Of a stretch of DNA of 38,455 nucleotides, positions 25,557 through 33,305 are shown one piece after another. The notes under the pieces are model-generated. The model saw nothing but the letters and a program-made list of their open reading frames with translations, had not been told where the DNA came from and did not search any database. Origin of the DNA: JAUXFS01 sp050329575 (GTDB taxonomy: Bacteria; Pseudomonadota; Alphaproteobacteria; Rhodospirillales; Defluviicoccaceae); assembly GCA_050329575.1 (NCBI GenBank), contig JBHJOP010000135.1, positions 1 to 38,455 on the forward strand, written 5' to 3'. Within the stretch, counting starts at the first letter, position 1; each line of letters starts with the position of its first letter. The position numbers were made by a program, and so were the translations under genes.

Positions 25557-27559
25557 ACACCGCTGAGATGCCGAGCCACGCGCTGTTCGAACGCAACCAC
25601 GCCTGGTTTTCCGAACACCATGCCACCACTTGGCAGCGGCTCGAGGGCATCGGCACGCCGGTGACGACGATCGTCCGGGACGATGGGGAGGCCGTCAACA
25701 TCGATCTCGGCGGCGGCGTCCTCTATCCGGACCCGGCACCCGAGTGGTCGAAGAACCAGCTCGATGGATTCCGCCGCTTCCCCGACCGTATCGCCTTCAG
25801 CGATCCCAGTCACTGCAACCTGTCTGAGATCTCCCTGAAGCTCCTCACCGACCTCGGCCGCTATGCGCGGCAACACGACCTCTCCGCGAACATGCAGGGA
25901 CTGCCGGTGGTCGATGTTGGATATCTCTTCGTGTTCGGCGTCGGCCTCGGGTACCACATTCCGGACTTGGTCGCGGAGACCTCGGCCCGGCACATCGTGC
26001 TGATCGAGCCGGTCGCCGAATTCCTGCTTCATTCGCTGTCGGTGATCGACTGGGGCGACGCCTTCGCGACCGCCAACGAGCGCGGAATCGCCCTGCACTT
26101 CGTTCTCGAACGTGACCCCGAAGCCATCGCCAGCCACGTGGAGATGATCGTCTCGCGCGAGGGGAACACCTTTCTCGACGGATCATTTTTCTGCGCCCAC
26201 TATTATTCGTGGCAGCTGAAGCAAACATACGTCCTGCTCAAGGAGAGACTTAAGAATCATTACATCTCTACGGGGTTTTTCGAAGACGAGATTGAAATGG
26301 TTCGCAACTGCGTTCTAAACTTGCAGCGATGGCCTTTCCGCCTGGTCCAGTCACGTCCCCACCGCGAGCAGAGCCTTCCCGTATTCATTCTCGGCGCCGG
26401 CCCGTCGATCGACGACGACATGCCGCACATCCGCAAACTGCGCGATCGGGTGATCGTGTTCTCATGCGGCACCGCGCTCGGCATCCTGCTCAAGAATGGC
26501 ATCCGTCCCGATTTCCACGTCGAGGTCGAGCGAGGCGAGCTGACTTACACTCTCCTCTCCGGCGTTCATGACGAACATGGCTTCGAGGGGATCACCCTGA
26601 TCGCCTCGACCACCGTCGATCCCCGGGTTTCGGAGTTGTTCCCGGCGCGGTGGTTCTTCTTTCGGCATGGCCTCAGTCCGACGACCCTGCTCAAGGCTGA
26701 GGGCGAACCGCTGCTCGGCGCCGATCCTCTGGTTTGCAACGCCGCCTTCAGTGCCGCCGCCTTTCTCGGCTTCAGCCAGATCTATCTCTTTGGCATCGAC
26801 CTCGCGCAGAAGCTGACCGGTCGGCATCATTCGAAGGATTCCATCTACTTCACGGACGAGCACGCGGACCTCGACGAAATGTACGTCAAGCGATTCGACC
26901 GCGAGGTCCCCGGCAACTTCGGCGGCACCGTCGAGACGTTTTGGGCGTTCGACCTGGGGCGGCAGATGTTGAGTCAGATGCAGCGGATATGCCGCACCAA
27001 TCTGGTCAACTGCAGCGACGGTGCCAAGATTTATGGCGCCAAACCGCGGGTCGCCGCTTCGGTGACCCTGCCCGACATTCTTCCCCGGCGCCAGGACGTG
27101 CGCGCCCGCCTGGAAGCGCAGCTGCCCGGCTATGGTGCCGGCGAGATGCTGGCGAAGGTCGATCTCGACCGGCACATCCGCGGCTGCGAGGAGTTCGTGC
27201 CGACGTTCGAACGCTTCCTCGCCACCATTGGCGGTGATGTCGACAGCTTCTTCGACATGGAGGTGCGCCTGTGCGCCTTGGTCGGCGAACGCCGCACGGA
27301 GTTCGACGGGTTCTTCAGCCTCGCGCTGTCGTCGATGGTGTCGATGCTGCGGATCGGCAGCTTCTTTGCGAACCGGATCACCGATGCCGACAAGCGACGG
27401 GCATTCTTCGAGTATTTCCTCGATCGCTACCGGGAACGCTGCGTCGAGATGGCCCAGATCTCGAGAGAGCTCCTCACGTCGATCGACCTGGACAGGACGG
27501 TGCTGGACGGTGGTGCCGGATCTCCCCCGTCGATCTCCGCCGCAACCTTCACGAATTAG
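25553..27559 (+). CDS. Maf-type (DUF115) motility-associated glycosyltransferase
   Basis: This encodes 668 residues. The start ATG overlaps the preceding stop (ATGA at 25553-25556). The N-terminal part has a Rossmann-like segment (VFGVGLGYHIPDLVAETSARHIVLIEP, about 125-155). The DUF115 core begins near residue 275: 'LPVFILGAGPSIDDDMPHIRKLRDRVIVFSCGTALGILLKNGIRPDFHVEVE', then 'GADPLVCNAAFSAAAFLGFSQIYLFGIDLA' (about 390-420). Maf proteins in Campylobacter, Aeromonas and others transfer CMP-activated nonulosonic acids to flagellin Ser/Thr. The C-terminal ~150 residues are helical. A patch around 26220-26280 is about 38% GC, unusual here. It sits between the GT41 gene and pseB, so the operon encodes two different candidate flagellin glycosyltransferases. 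Confidence 0.85.
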   Translation: MNTAEMPSHALFERNHAWFSEHHATTWQRLEGIGTPVTTIVRDDGEAVNIDLGGGVLYPDPAPEWSKNQLDGFRRFPDRIAFSDPSHCNLSEISLKLLTDLGRYARQHDLSANMQGLPVVDVGYLFVFGVGLGYHIPDLVAETSARHIVLIEPVAEFLLHSLSVIDWGDAFATANERGIALHFVLERDPEAIASHVEMIVSREGNTFLDGSFFCAHYYSWQLKQTYVLLKERLKNHYISTGFFEDEIEMVRNCVLNLQRWPFRLVQSRPHREQSLPVFILGAGPSIDDDMPHIRKLRDRVIVFSCGTALGILLKNGIRPDFHVEVERGELTYTLLSGVHDEHGFEGITLIASTTVDPRVSELFPARWFFFRHGLSPTTLLKAEGEPLLGADPLVCNAAFSAAAFLGFSQIYLFGIDLAQKLTGRHHSKDSIYFTDEHADLDEMYVKRFDREVPGNFGGTVETFWAFDLGRQMLSQMQRICRTNLVNCSDGAKIYGAKPRVAASVTLPDILPRRQDVRARLEAQLPGYGAGEMLAKVDLDRHIRGCEEFVPTFERFLATIGGDVDSFFDMEVRLCALVGERRTEFDGFFSLALSSMVSMLRIGSFFANRITDADKRRAFFEYFLDRYRERCVEMAQISRELLTSIDLDRTVLDGGAGSPPSISAATFTN

Positions 27560-27569
27560 CAAAAATTTT

Positions 27570-27585
27570 GGCCGATAACTCGGCC
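27570..27585 (+). promoter_or_regulatory. Inverted repeat abutting the pseB start codon
   Basis: The sequence is GGCCGATAACTCGGCC: a perfect 6-base inverted repeat with a TAAC loop that ends one base before the pseB ATG (27586). No Shine-Dalgarno sequence is visible in front of that ATG. It could block or pace pseB translation, or bind a protein. It also contains GCCGATAA, identical to the sigma-28 -10 octamer, but without a good -35 element. Confidence 0.4.
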
Positions 27586-28701
27586 ATGACCCAGGCTCAA
27601 CGGACCTCTCCCTGCCGCCGCGGCGAGCCCTGCCAGGACACGCCGCCCCGCTTTTACAACCTGCCGATCTCCAATTACTACGATCTCTCGGTCGACCTGA
27701 AGGACAAGTCTCTGCTGGTCACCGGCGGCACCGGATCGTTCGGCAAGCGTTTCGTCAGGACCGTCCTCGACCGCTACGAGCCGCGACGGCTGATCATCTA
27801 CTCCCGAGACGAGCTCAAGCAGTACGAGATGCAGCAGGAACTCGGCGAGAGCCGATACCGATGCCTGCGCTACTTCATCGGCGACGTCCGCGACCGCCAG
27901 CGGTTGGAGATGGCGATGCGCGACGTCGATTGCGTCGTCCATGCCGCGGCCCTCAAACACGTGCCGGTCGCCGAATACAATCCGAGCGAATGCATCCACA
28001 CCAACGTGCTCGGTGCCGAAAATGTCGTTCATGCCGCGCTGCGCTGCGGCGTGAAGACGGTGATCGCCCTCTCCACCGACAAGGCCGCCAACCCGGTCAA
28101 CCTCTACGGTGCCAGCAAGCTCGCCGCCGACAAGATCTTCGTCGCCGCCAACAATCTGAGCGGCCGCATCGGCACTCGGTTCGCCGTCGTTCGCTACGGC
28201 AACGTCGTCGGATCGCGCGGCAGTGTCATTCCGTTCTTCCAGAAGCTCAGCCGCGAGGGCGCGAAGAGCCTGCCGATTACCGATCCGCGGATGACGCGGT
28301 TCTGGATCACCCTGCAACAGGGCGTCGACTTCGTCCTGTCGTGCATGAAGATGGCGAAGGGCGGCGAGATCTTCGTGCCCAAGATCCCCAGCATGAGCAT
28401 CACCGATCTCGCCGACTGTCTCGCTCCCGGCATTCCCGTCGACGTCATCGGTATCCGTCCCGGCGAGAAGCTGCACGAGGTGTTGATCACTGCCGAGGAG
28501 GCGCGCACGGCGGTGGAGCTCAAGGATCGATACATCGTCCGGCCGGTATTCAAGTTCTGGTCGGACGATGGTCGCGATGCCGAACTCGACCCGGGCAAAC
28601 CGGTCGCCGACGGTTTCGTCTACTCCAGCGATCTCAACACGGACTGGATCGATGCCGACAGGCTCGGCGCGATGCTTCGGGAGTTCGGGCCGATCCCATG
28701 A
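27586..28701 (+). CDS. pseB: PseB, UDP-GlcNAc 4,6-dehydratase (5-inverting)
   Basis: This encodes 371 residues. It catalyses the first step of pseudaminic acid synthesis, turning UDP-GlcNAc into the 4-keto-6-deoxy-L-arabino sugar. It is a short-chain dehydrogenase/reductase: NADP-binding TGGTGSFG at about 45-52 and the catalytic block STDKAANPVNLYGASK at about 163-178 (Thr-Asp-Lys plus Tyr-x-x-x-Lys). The N-terminal ~40 residues before the first strand are extra compared with usual PseB (about 330 residues), but no later ATG, GTG or TTG occurs before the Rossmann fold, so 27586 is the last possible common start. A 26-base gap to the Maf gene is the largest in the unit. Confidence 0.93.
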   Translation: MTQAQRTSPCRRGEPCQDTPPRFYNLPISNYYDLSVDLKDKSLLVTGGTGSFGKRFVRTVLDRYEPRRLIIYSRDELKQYEMQQELGESRYRCLRYFIGDVRDRQRLEMAMRDVDCVVHAAALKHVPVAEYNPSECIHTNVLGAENVVHAALRCGVKTVIALSTDKAANPVNLYGASKLAADKIFVAANNLSGRIGTRFAVVRYGNVVGSRGSVIPFFQKLSREGAKSLPITDPRMTRFWITLQQGVDFVLSCMKMAKGGEIFVPKIPSMSITDLADCLAPGIPVDVIGIRPGEKLHEVLITAEEARTAVELKDRYIVRPVFKFWSDDGRDAELDPGKPVADGFVYSSDLNTDWIDADRLGAMLREFGPIP

Positions 28702-29927
28702 CCGCGCACGGGCGGCTGCTGCCCTACGGTCGCCAGACGATCGAAGAGGACGACATCGCCGCGGTCGCCGCCGTGCTGCGCTCGCCTTGGCTGACGGGCG
28801 GGCCGACTGTCGATCGTTTCGAGCAGGCGTTCGCCGCCAAGGTCGGCGCCGAGCACGCGGTCGCCTGCTCGAGTGGAACCGCCGCCCTGCATCTCGCTTG
28901 TCTTGCCCTCGGCCTCGGACCCGGCGATGGCGTCGTGGTGCCGACACTGACGTTCGCTGCCACCGCCAACAGTGCCCGGTTCGTGGGCGCCGAGGTCGTC
29001 TTTGCGGATGTCGATGCCGAAACCGGTCTGATGCGTCCCGACCATCTCGCCGATGCGATCTCCCGGGCATGGACCTCGGGGATCCGCGTCAAGGCCGTCT
29101 GTCCCGTCCACCTCAACGGCCAGACGGCGGACGGCGAGCGGGTGGCGGCGATCGCCCGCCGGCAGGGACTGCGGGTGATCGAGGACTGCTGCCATGCCGT
29201 CGGCGCCGGGTACCGCTCCGCGGATGGGACCTGGCATCCGGTCGGAGGCTGTCGCCACGGCGAGATGGCGGTGTTCTCGCTGCATCCGGTGAAGACCGTG
29301 ACGATGGGCGAAGGTGGCGTCGTCACCACCAACGACGGGGCGCTCTTCCGGCGGCTCCGCCGGCTGCGCAACCACGGGATCGTCCGGGAGGCCGCCGCCT
29401 TCGAGGACCCGGGGCTGGGACACGGACAAGACGGTACCCCAAACCCCTGGTACTATGAGTTGCCGGAGGTCGGTTACAACTACCGCGCCAGCGACATCCA
29501 TTGCGCTCTCGGCCTCAGCCAGCTCGACAAGCTCGGCCGGTTCGTCGCCATCCGTCGCCATCTCGCCAAGTGCTACGACCGGATGCTCCGCCCCTTACTG
29601 CCGCTCGTTCGACCGATCGGCCGCGTTTCGGGGTGCCGTCCGGCCTGGCACCTCTACGTTGTCCTGATCGACTTCGAGGCGGTGGGAATCGGGCGCGGCG
29701 AACTCATGCGGCGCCTGGAGCGGCGCGGGATCGGGACCCAGGTGCATTACGTACCGCTGCATCTGCAGCCCTACTACCGCCGCCGATATGGTGAGCTGGC
29801 CATGCCGGGGGCGCAGTCCTACTACGCCCGCTGCCTCAGCCTGCCGCTGTTCCCGGCCATGAGCGAGGCGGACGTCGGGCGGGTGGTTGACGCCCTGGCG
29901 GCGTCGCTTCGGGAGGCGGTGGCGTGA
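28698..29927 (+). CDS. pseC: PseC, PLP-dependent aminotransferase of pseudaminic acid synthesis
   Basis: This encodes 409 residues of the DegT/DnrJ/EryC1 aminotransferase family. It adds an amino group from glutamate to C4 of the PseB product. The PLP-binding lysine is K199 in FSLHPVKTVTMGEGG; the Asp-His pair of the cofactor site is seen in VIEDCCHAVGAGY (about 162-174). The opening 'LLPYGRQTIEEDDIAAVAAVLRSPWLTGGPTVDRFE' is typical for PseC. The start is fixed by an ATGA overlap with pseB. Complete, no defect seen. Confidence 0.93.
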   Translation: MTAHGRLLPYGRQTIEEDDIAAVAAVLRSPWLTGGPTVDRFEQAFAAKVGAEHAVACSSGTAALHLACLALGLGPGDGVVVPTLTFAATANSARFVGAEVVFADVDAETGLMRPDHLADAISRAWTSGIRVKAVCPVHLNGQTADGERVAAIARRQGLRVIEDCCHAVGAGYRSADGTWHPVGGCRHGEMAVFSLHPVKTVTMGEGGVVTTNDGALFRRLRRLRNHGIVREAAAFEDPGLGHGQDGTPNPWYYELPEVGYNYRASDIHCALGLSQLDKLGRFVAIRRHLAKCYDRMLRPLLPLVRPIGRVSGCRPAWHLYVVLIDFEAVGIGRGELMRRLERRGIGTQVHYVPLHLQPYYRRRYGELAMPGAQSYYARCLSLPLFPAMSEADVGRVVDALAASLREAVA

Positions 29928-30679
29928 CGGTCACCGGCATCGTCGTTCAGGCCCGCATCGGCTCTCATCGGCTGCCGGGCAAGGTGCTGCTGCCGCTCCG
30001 CGGCCGAACAGTCCTCGCCCATGTCATCGAACGCTGCCTTGCGATCGAGGGCGCCGCCGTCGTCTGCTGTGCCGTCCCCGAGGGCAGCGCCGACGACCCG
30101 GTGGCCGAGGAGGCCGCCCGCTGTGGCGCCCGGGTGTTCCGCGGCTCGGAAACAGACGTGCTCGATCGATACTACCGCGCCGCCCGTGCATTCGATATGG
30201 ACCCGGTGATGCGCGTCACTTCCGACTGCCCGCTGATCGACCCCGCGGTCTGTGCCGACGTGCTGCGCCTGCGCGCGGCGACCGGCGCCGACTATGCCTG
30301 CAACAACAGCCCACCGACGTGGCCGCACGGTCTGGACTGTGAGGTGGTGACGTTCCACTGGCTGGAGCGTTCGGCGCGGGAGGCGACCCGGGCCTGGGAG
30401 CGCGAACACGTCACCCCTTACGTTCGCCGCCACCCGGACGCACGCAGGGTCAATCTGCCGATGCCGGGCAGCGGGGCTGCGACGCACCGCTGGACCCTCG
30501 ATAACGAACGCGATTACCGCTTCCTCACCAACCTGTGCGCGCGGCTGCCTCGGGGGCCGGCGGCTTGGGACTGGGGTCTGCCGCTGGCGATCGCCGGGTC
30601 CGATCCCGCACTGTTGGCAATCAACGCCGGACAGGATCGCTACGAGGGGCTGAAGACGTCGATGGCGTCGAGCGGATGA
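29924..30679 (+). CDS. pseF: PseF-type cytidylyltransferase (SpsF family), CMP-pseudaminate synthase
   Basis: This encodes 251 residues. The N-terminus 'GIVVQARIGSHRLPGKVLLPLRGRTVLAHVIERC' is the nucleotide-binding start of the CMP-sugar/SpsF cytidylyltransferases, and 'VMRVTSDCPLIDPAV' (about 91-105) holds the metal-binding Asp region. It would activate pseudaminic acid with CTP. The start is GTG at 29924, overlapping the pseC stop (GTGA), with GGGAGG upstream. It is closer to SpsF than to the Campylobacter/Helicobacter PseF type, but is the only nucleotidyltransferase in an otherwise complete pathway, so the role is well supported by context. Confidence 0.85.
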   Translation: MTVTGIVVQARIGSHRLPGKVLLPLRGRTVLAHVIERCLAIEGAAVVCCAVPEGSADDPVAEEAARCGARVFRGSETDVLDRYYRAARAFDMDPVMRVTSDCPLIDPAVCADVLRLRAATGADYACNNSPPTWPHGLDCEVVTFHWLERSAREATRAWEREHVTPYVRRHPDARRVNLPMPGSGAATHRWTLDNERDYRFLTNLCARLPRGPAAWDWGLPLAIAGSDPALLAINAGQDRYEGLKTSMASSG

Positions 30680-32202
30680 CCCATCCCGACAACCGGGCTC
30701 GTTCGCTGGCGGTGTTTCGCTGCGATGGGTCGGCGGCGATCGGCGGCGGGCATGTCCAACGCTGCCTGACGCTGGCCGAGGCCTTGGCCGCCAGCGGCTG
30801 GCGATGCGCGTTCGCGGTCGGTTCCGCGACGCCGGCCGTGATGCCGCGGCTGGCGGACTCGGTCGAGCGGCTTCTGGTTCTAGACGGTCTGGCCGAGGAC
30901 GAACCGGCCCGCATGGCCGACGCGTTCGGCAACCCGTGGGACTTGCTGGTCGTCGATCACTACCGGCGGGACCATTGCTTCGAAAGCGCCTGTCGCCGCT
31001 GGGCAAAGCGGATCCTGGTCATCGACGATCTTGCCGATCGCCGCCACGACGCCGACGTCCTGCTCGATCAGACCCTGGGGCGGAACGCCGCCGAGTACGC
31101 GGCGCTGGTGCCGGCTCACTGCCGAGTGTTGGCGGGACCGAGTTTCGCGTTGATTCGTCCGGCATTCTCCGCCGGTCGCGGGCGCGCCCTCGCGCGTCGG
31201 GAACAGTCGCGGACGGTGGCGCGCATCCTGGTTGCGATCGGCCTGACCGATCCGGACAACGTCACCAGCCTCGTTCTCGAGGGCATTCGTGACAGCGGTC
31301 TCACGGCGGCGGTCGACGTGGTGCTCGGCGCCGGAGCGCCCCACTTGCGCGCGATCACCGATCAAGTGGCGGCCATGTCGCAGGAGACCCGCATCCACGT
31401 CGACTGCGCGGACATCGCCCAACGGATGGTTGCGGCCGATCTCGCGATCGGGGCCGCCGGCATCACCGCCTGGGAACGCTGCTGCCTCGGGCTGCCATCG
31501 CAGGTGATCGTCACCGCCGACAACCAGCGGCAGGCCGCCGCGATGCTGGCATCGACCGGCGCCTGCATTGTCATCGGCCGCCACCGCGACGTGATGCCGG
31601 CGATGATCGCCGGATCATTGTGTGCCCTCGCCACCGACCACGATCGCCGACGGGCGATGGCCCGCGCTGCCGCGCGGGTGTGCGACGGCAGGGGTGTGAC
31701 GCGTCTCCTTGCGGAACTGGGGTTGCAGCCGTCCGCGGAGCGAGAATCGATCGCGCTGCGGCCGGCGTCGCTGGCCGATGGCGAAGCCATGCTGGCTTGG
31801 CAGCGGGACCCGCGCACCCGACGGTTCGCCTTCAACCCCCATCCACCGCGGCGCGACGAGCACGAACGCTGGCTGGCCGAACGCCTCCGCGATCCGCGGA
31901 CGATCCTCAACATGATCACCTGCGACGGCGAACCGGCCGGCGTGGTCCGTCTCGATCGGAGGACGGTGGACGGGATCGGAGACGCCTACGAGGTCTCGAT
32001 CTTCGTCGCACCGGACCGCTACCGCCGAGGCATCGCCAGTGGCGGGCTCGCCCGTTGCCGCGATCTGCTTCCCGAAGCGGTGCTGGTTGCACGCGTGAAG
32101 CCGGGCAACACCGCCTCCGAGGCCCTGTTCGCGCATGCCGGCTACCGTCGTCGCGACGGCTGGTTGATCCATGGACCGGCATCGGAGGAAAGAGGGCGAT
32201 GA
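30676..32202 (+). CDS. pseG: PseG-PseH fusion: UDP-sugar hydrolase plus N-acetyltransferase
   Basis: This encodes 508 residues, too long for PseG alone. Residues 8-345 are PseG, a GT-B-fold hydrolase that releases UDP from UDP-2,4-diacetamido-2,4,6-trideoxy-L-altrose. The catalytic His lies in IGGGHVQRCLTLAEAL (H26), and the UDP-binding part in 'DLAIGAAGITAWERCCLGLPS'. Residues 359-505 are a GNAT domain matching PseH, which acetylates the 4-amino group: IALRPASLADGEAMLAWQRDP, EVSIFVAPDRYRRGIASGGL and ARVKPGNTASEALFAHAGYRRRD. No stop or frameshift lies between them, and no separate pseH exists in the window, so one polypeptide covers steps three and four. The start overlaps the pseF stop (ATGA). 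Confidence 0.9.
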   Translation: MTHPDNRARSLAVFRCDGSAAIGGGHVQRCLTLAEALAASGWRCAFAVGSATPAVMPRLADSVERLLVLDGLAEDEPARMADAFGNPWDLLVVDHYRRDHCFESACRRWAKRILVIDDLADRRHDADVLLDQTLGRNAAEYAALVPAHCRVLAGPSFALIRPAFSAGRGRALARREQSRTVARILVAIGLTDPDNVTSLVLEGIRDSGLTAAVDVVLGAGAPHLRAITDQVAAMSQETRIHVDCADIAQRMVAADLAIGAAGITAWERCCLGLPSQVIVTADNQRQAAAMLASTGACIVIGRHRDVMPAMIAGSLCALATDHDRRRAMARAAARVCDGRGVTRLLAELGLQPSAERESIALRPASLADGEAMLAWQRDPRTRRFAFNPHPPRRDEHERWLAERLRDPRTILNMITCDGEPAGVVRLDRRTVDGIGDAYEVSIFVAPDRYRRGIASGGLARCRDLLPEAVLVARVKPGNTASEALFAHAGYRRRDGWLIHGPASEERGR

Positions 32203-33254
32203 GCGCAGAGACGGTCAGCATCGCCGGCCGGCCGATCGGGCCCGGCCACCCGCCCTACGTCATCGCCGAGATCTCCGGCAACCACAACGGTGATTTCGGT
32301 CGCGCTATCGCCCTGATCGAAGCGGCGAAGGCGGCCGGCGCCAACGCCGTCAAGCTGCAGACCTACACGGCCGATACCCTGACCATCGACCACGACGGCC
32401 GGCTGTTTCGCATCGACGGCGGCCCGTGGCATGGCAGCACGCTCTATCGTCTCTATCAGCGGGCCCACACCCCCTGGGAATGGCACGGGGCGCTGTTCGC
32501 GCGCGGCCGAGAGCTCGGCATCCCGGTGTTCAGCACGCCGTTCGATGCCACCGCGGTCGACTTCCTGGAGACGTTCGACCCGCCGGCCTACAAGATCGCC
32601 TCGTTCGAGGCGACCGATCTGCCGCTGATCGAGCGGGTCGCGGCGACCGGCAGGCCGCTGATCCTGTCCACCGGCCTGGCCAGCCGCGGCGAGATCCGGG
32701 AGGCCGTCGCCACCGCCCGCGCCGGCGGCTGCGCCGACCCGGTGCTTCTGCACTGCGTCAGCGGCTATCCGACCGACCCCGCCGACGCCAACCTCAGGAC
32801 GATCGCCGACTTGGCGGCCGGCTTCGGTGTCGTCGCCGGCCTCTCCGATCACACCCTCGGCACCGCGGTCGCCACCGCGGCGGTGGCCTTGGGCGCCGCG
32901 ATGATCGAGAAGCACCTGACCCTGGCCCGCGCCGACGGCGGGCCCGATGCCGGGTTCTCGCTGGAGCCGGCCGAATTGAGAGCACTCTGTGACGACTGCC
33001 GCACCGCCTGGCGGGCGCTGGGGCGGGTCGACTACCGGCGGAAGCCCTCGGAGAAGGCGAGCGCGGCGTTCCGGCGCTCGTTGTTCGTCGTCGCCGACAT
33101 CGCCGCCGGCGAGACCTTCAGTGCCGCAAACCTGCGTTCGATCCGCCCCGGCCACGGGCTGCCGCCCAAGCATCTGCCGTCGATCCTCGGCCGCCGTGCC
33201 GTCCGGCCGCTGCGGCGCGGCACCCCGCTCGCCTGGGACATGGTCGCTCCCTGA
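32199..33254 (+). CDS. pseI: PseI, pseudaminic acid synthase
   Basis: This encodes 351 residues. It condenses the PseG product with phosphoenolpyruvate to form pseudaminic acid. The NeuB-type barrel is clear: VIAEISGNHNGDFGRAIALI (about 20-39), GANAVKLQTYTADTLTI, FSTPFDATAVDFLE, 'AYKIASFEATDLPLI', 'LSTGLASRGEIREAV', LLHCVSGYPTDPADANL and GLSDHTLGTAVATAAVALGA. The C-terminal ~60 residues are the antifreeze-like SAF domain (RSLFVVADIAAGETFSAANLRSIRPGHGLPPK). The start ATG overlaps the preceding stop and has GGAGGAAAGAGGG before it. Last gene of the operon, convergent with the ABC-F gene 51 bases away. Confidence 0.94.
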   Translation: MSAETVSIAGRPIGPGHPPYVIAEISGNHNGDFGRAIALIEAAKAAGANAVKLQTYTADTLTIDHDGRLFRIDGGPWHGSTLYRLYQRAHTPWEWHGALFARGRELGIPVFSTPFDATAVDFLETFDPPAYKIASFEATDLPLIERVAATGRPLILSTGLASRGEIREAVATARAGGCADPVLLHCVSGYPTDPADANLRTIADLAAGFGVVAGLSDHTLGTAVATAAVALGAAMIEKHLTLARADGGPDAGFSLEPAELRALCDDCRTAWRALGRVDYRRKPSEKASAAFRRSLFVVADIAAGETFSAANLRSIRPGHGLPPKHLPSILGRRAVRPLRRGTPLAWDMVAP

Positions 33255-33305
33255 GGCGGCCGAGACGGCGACGGGCGATCCCCGGCGGCAGGACGACCCG
33301 CGAGG

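Noticed and set aside
27571..27578. GCCGATAA, a perfect sigma-28 -10 octamer
   Set aside because: No TAAA-like -35 at the right distance (CGAA found), and the octamer is explained by the inverted repeat. Kept only as a remark.
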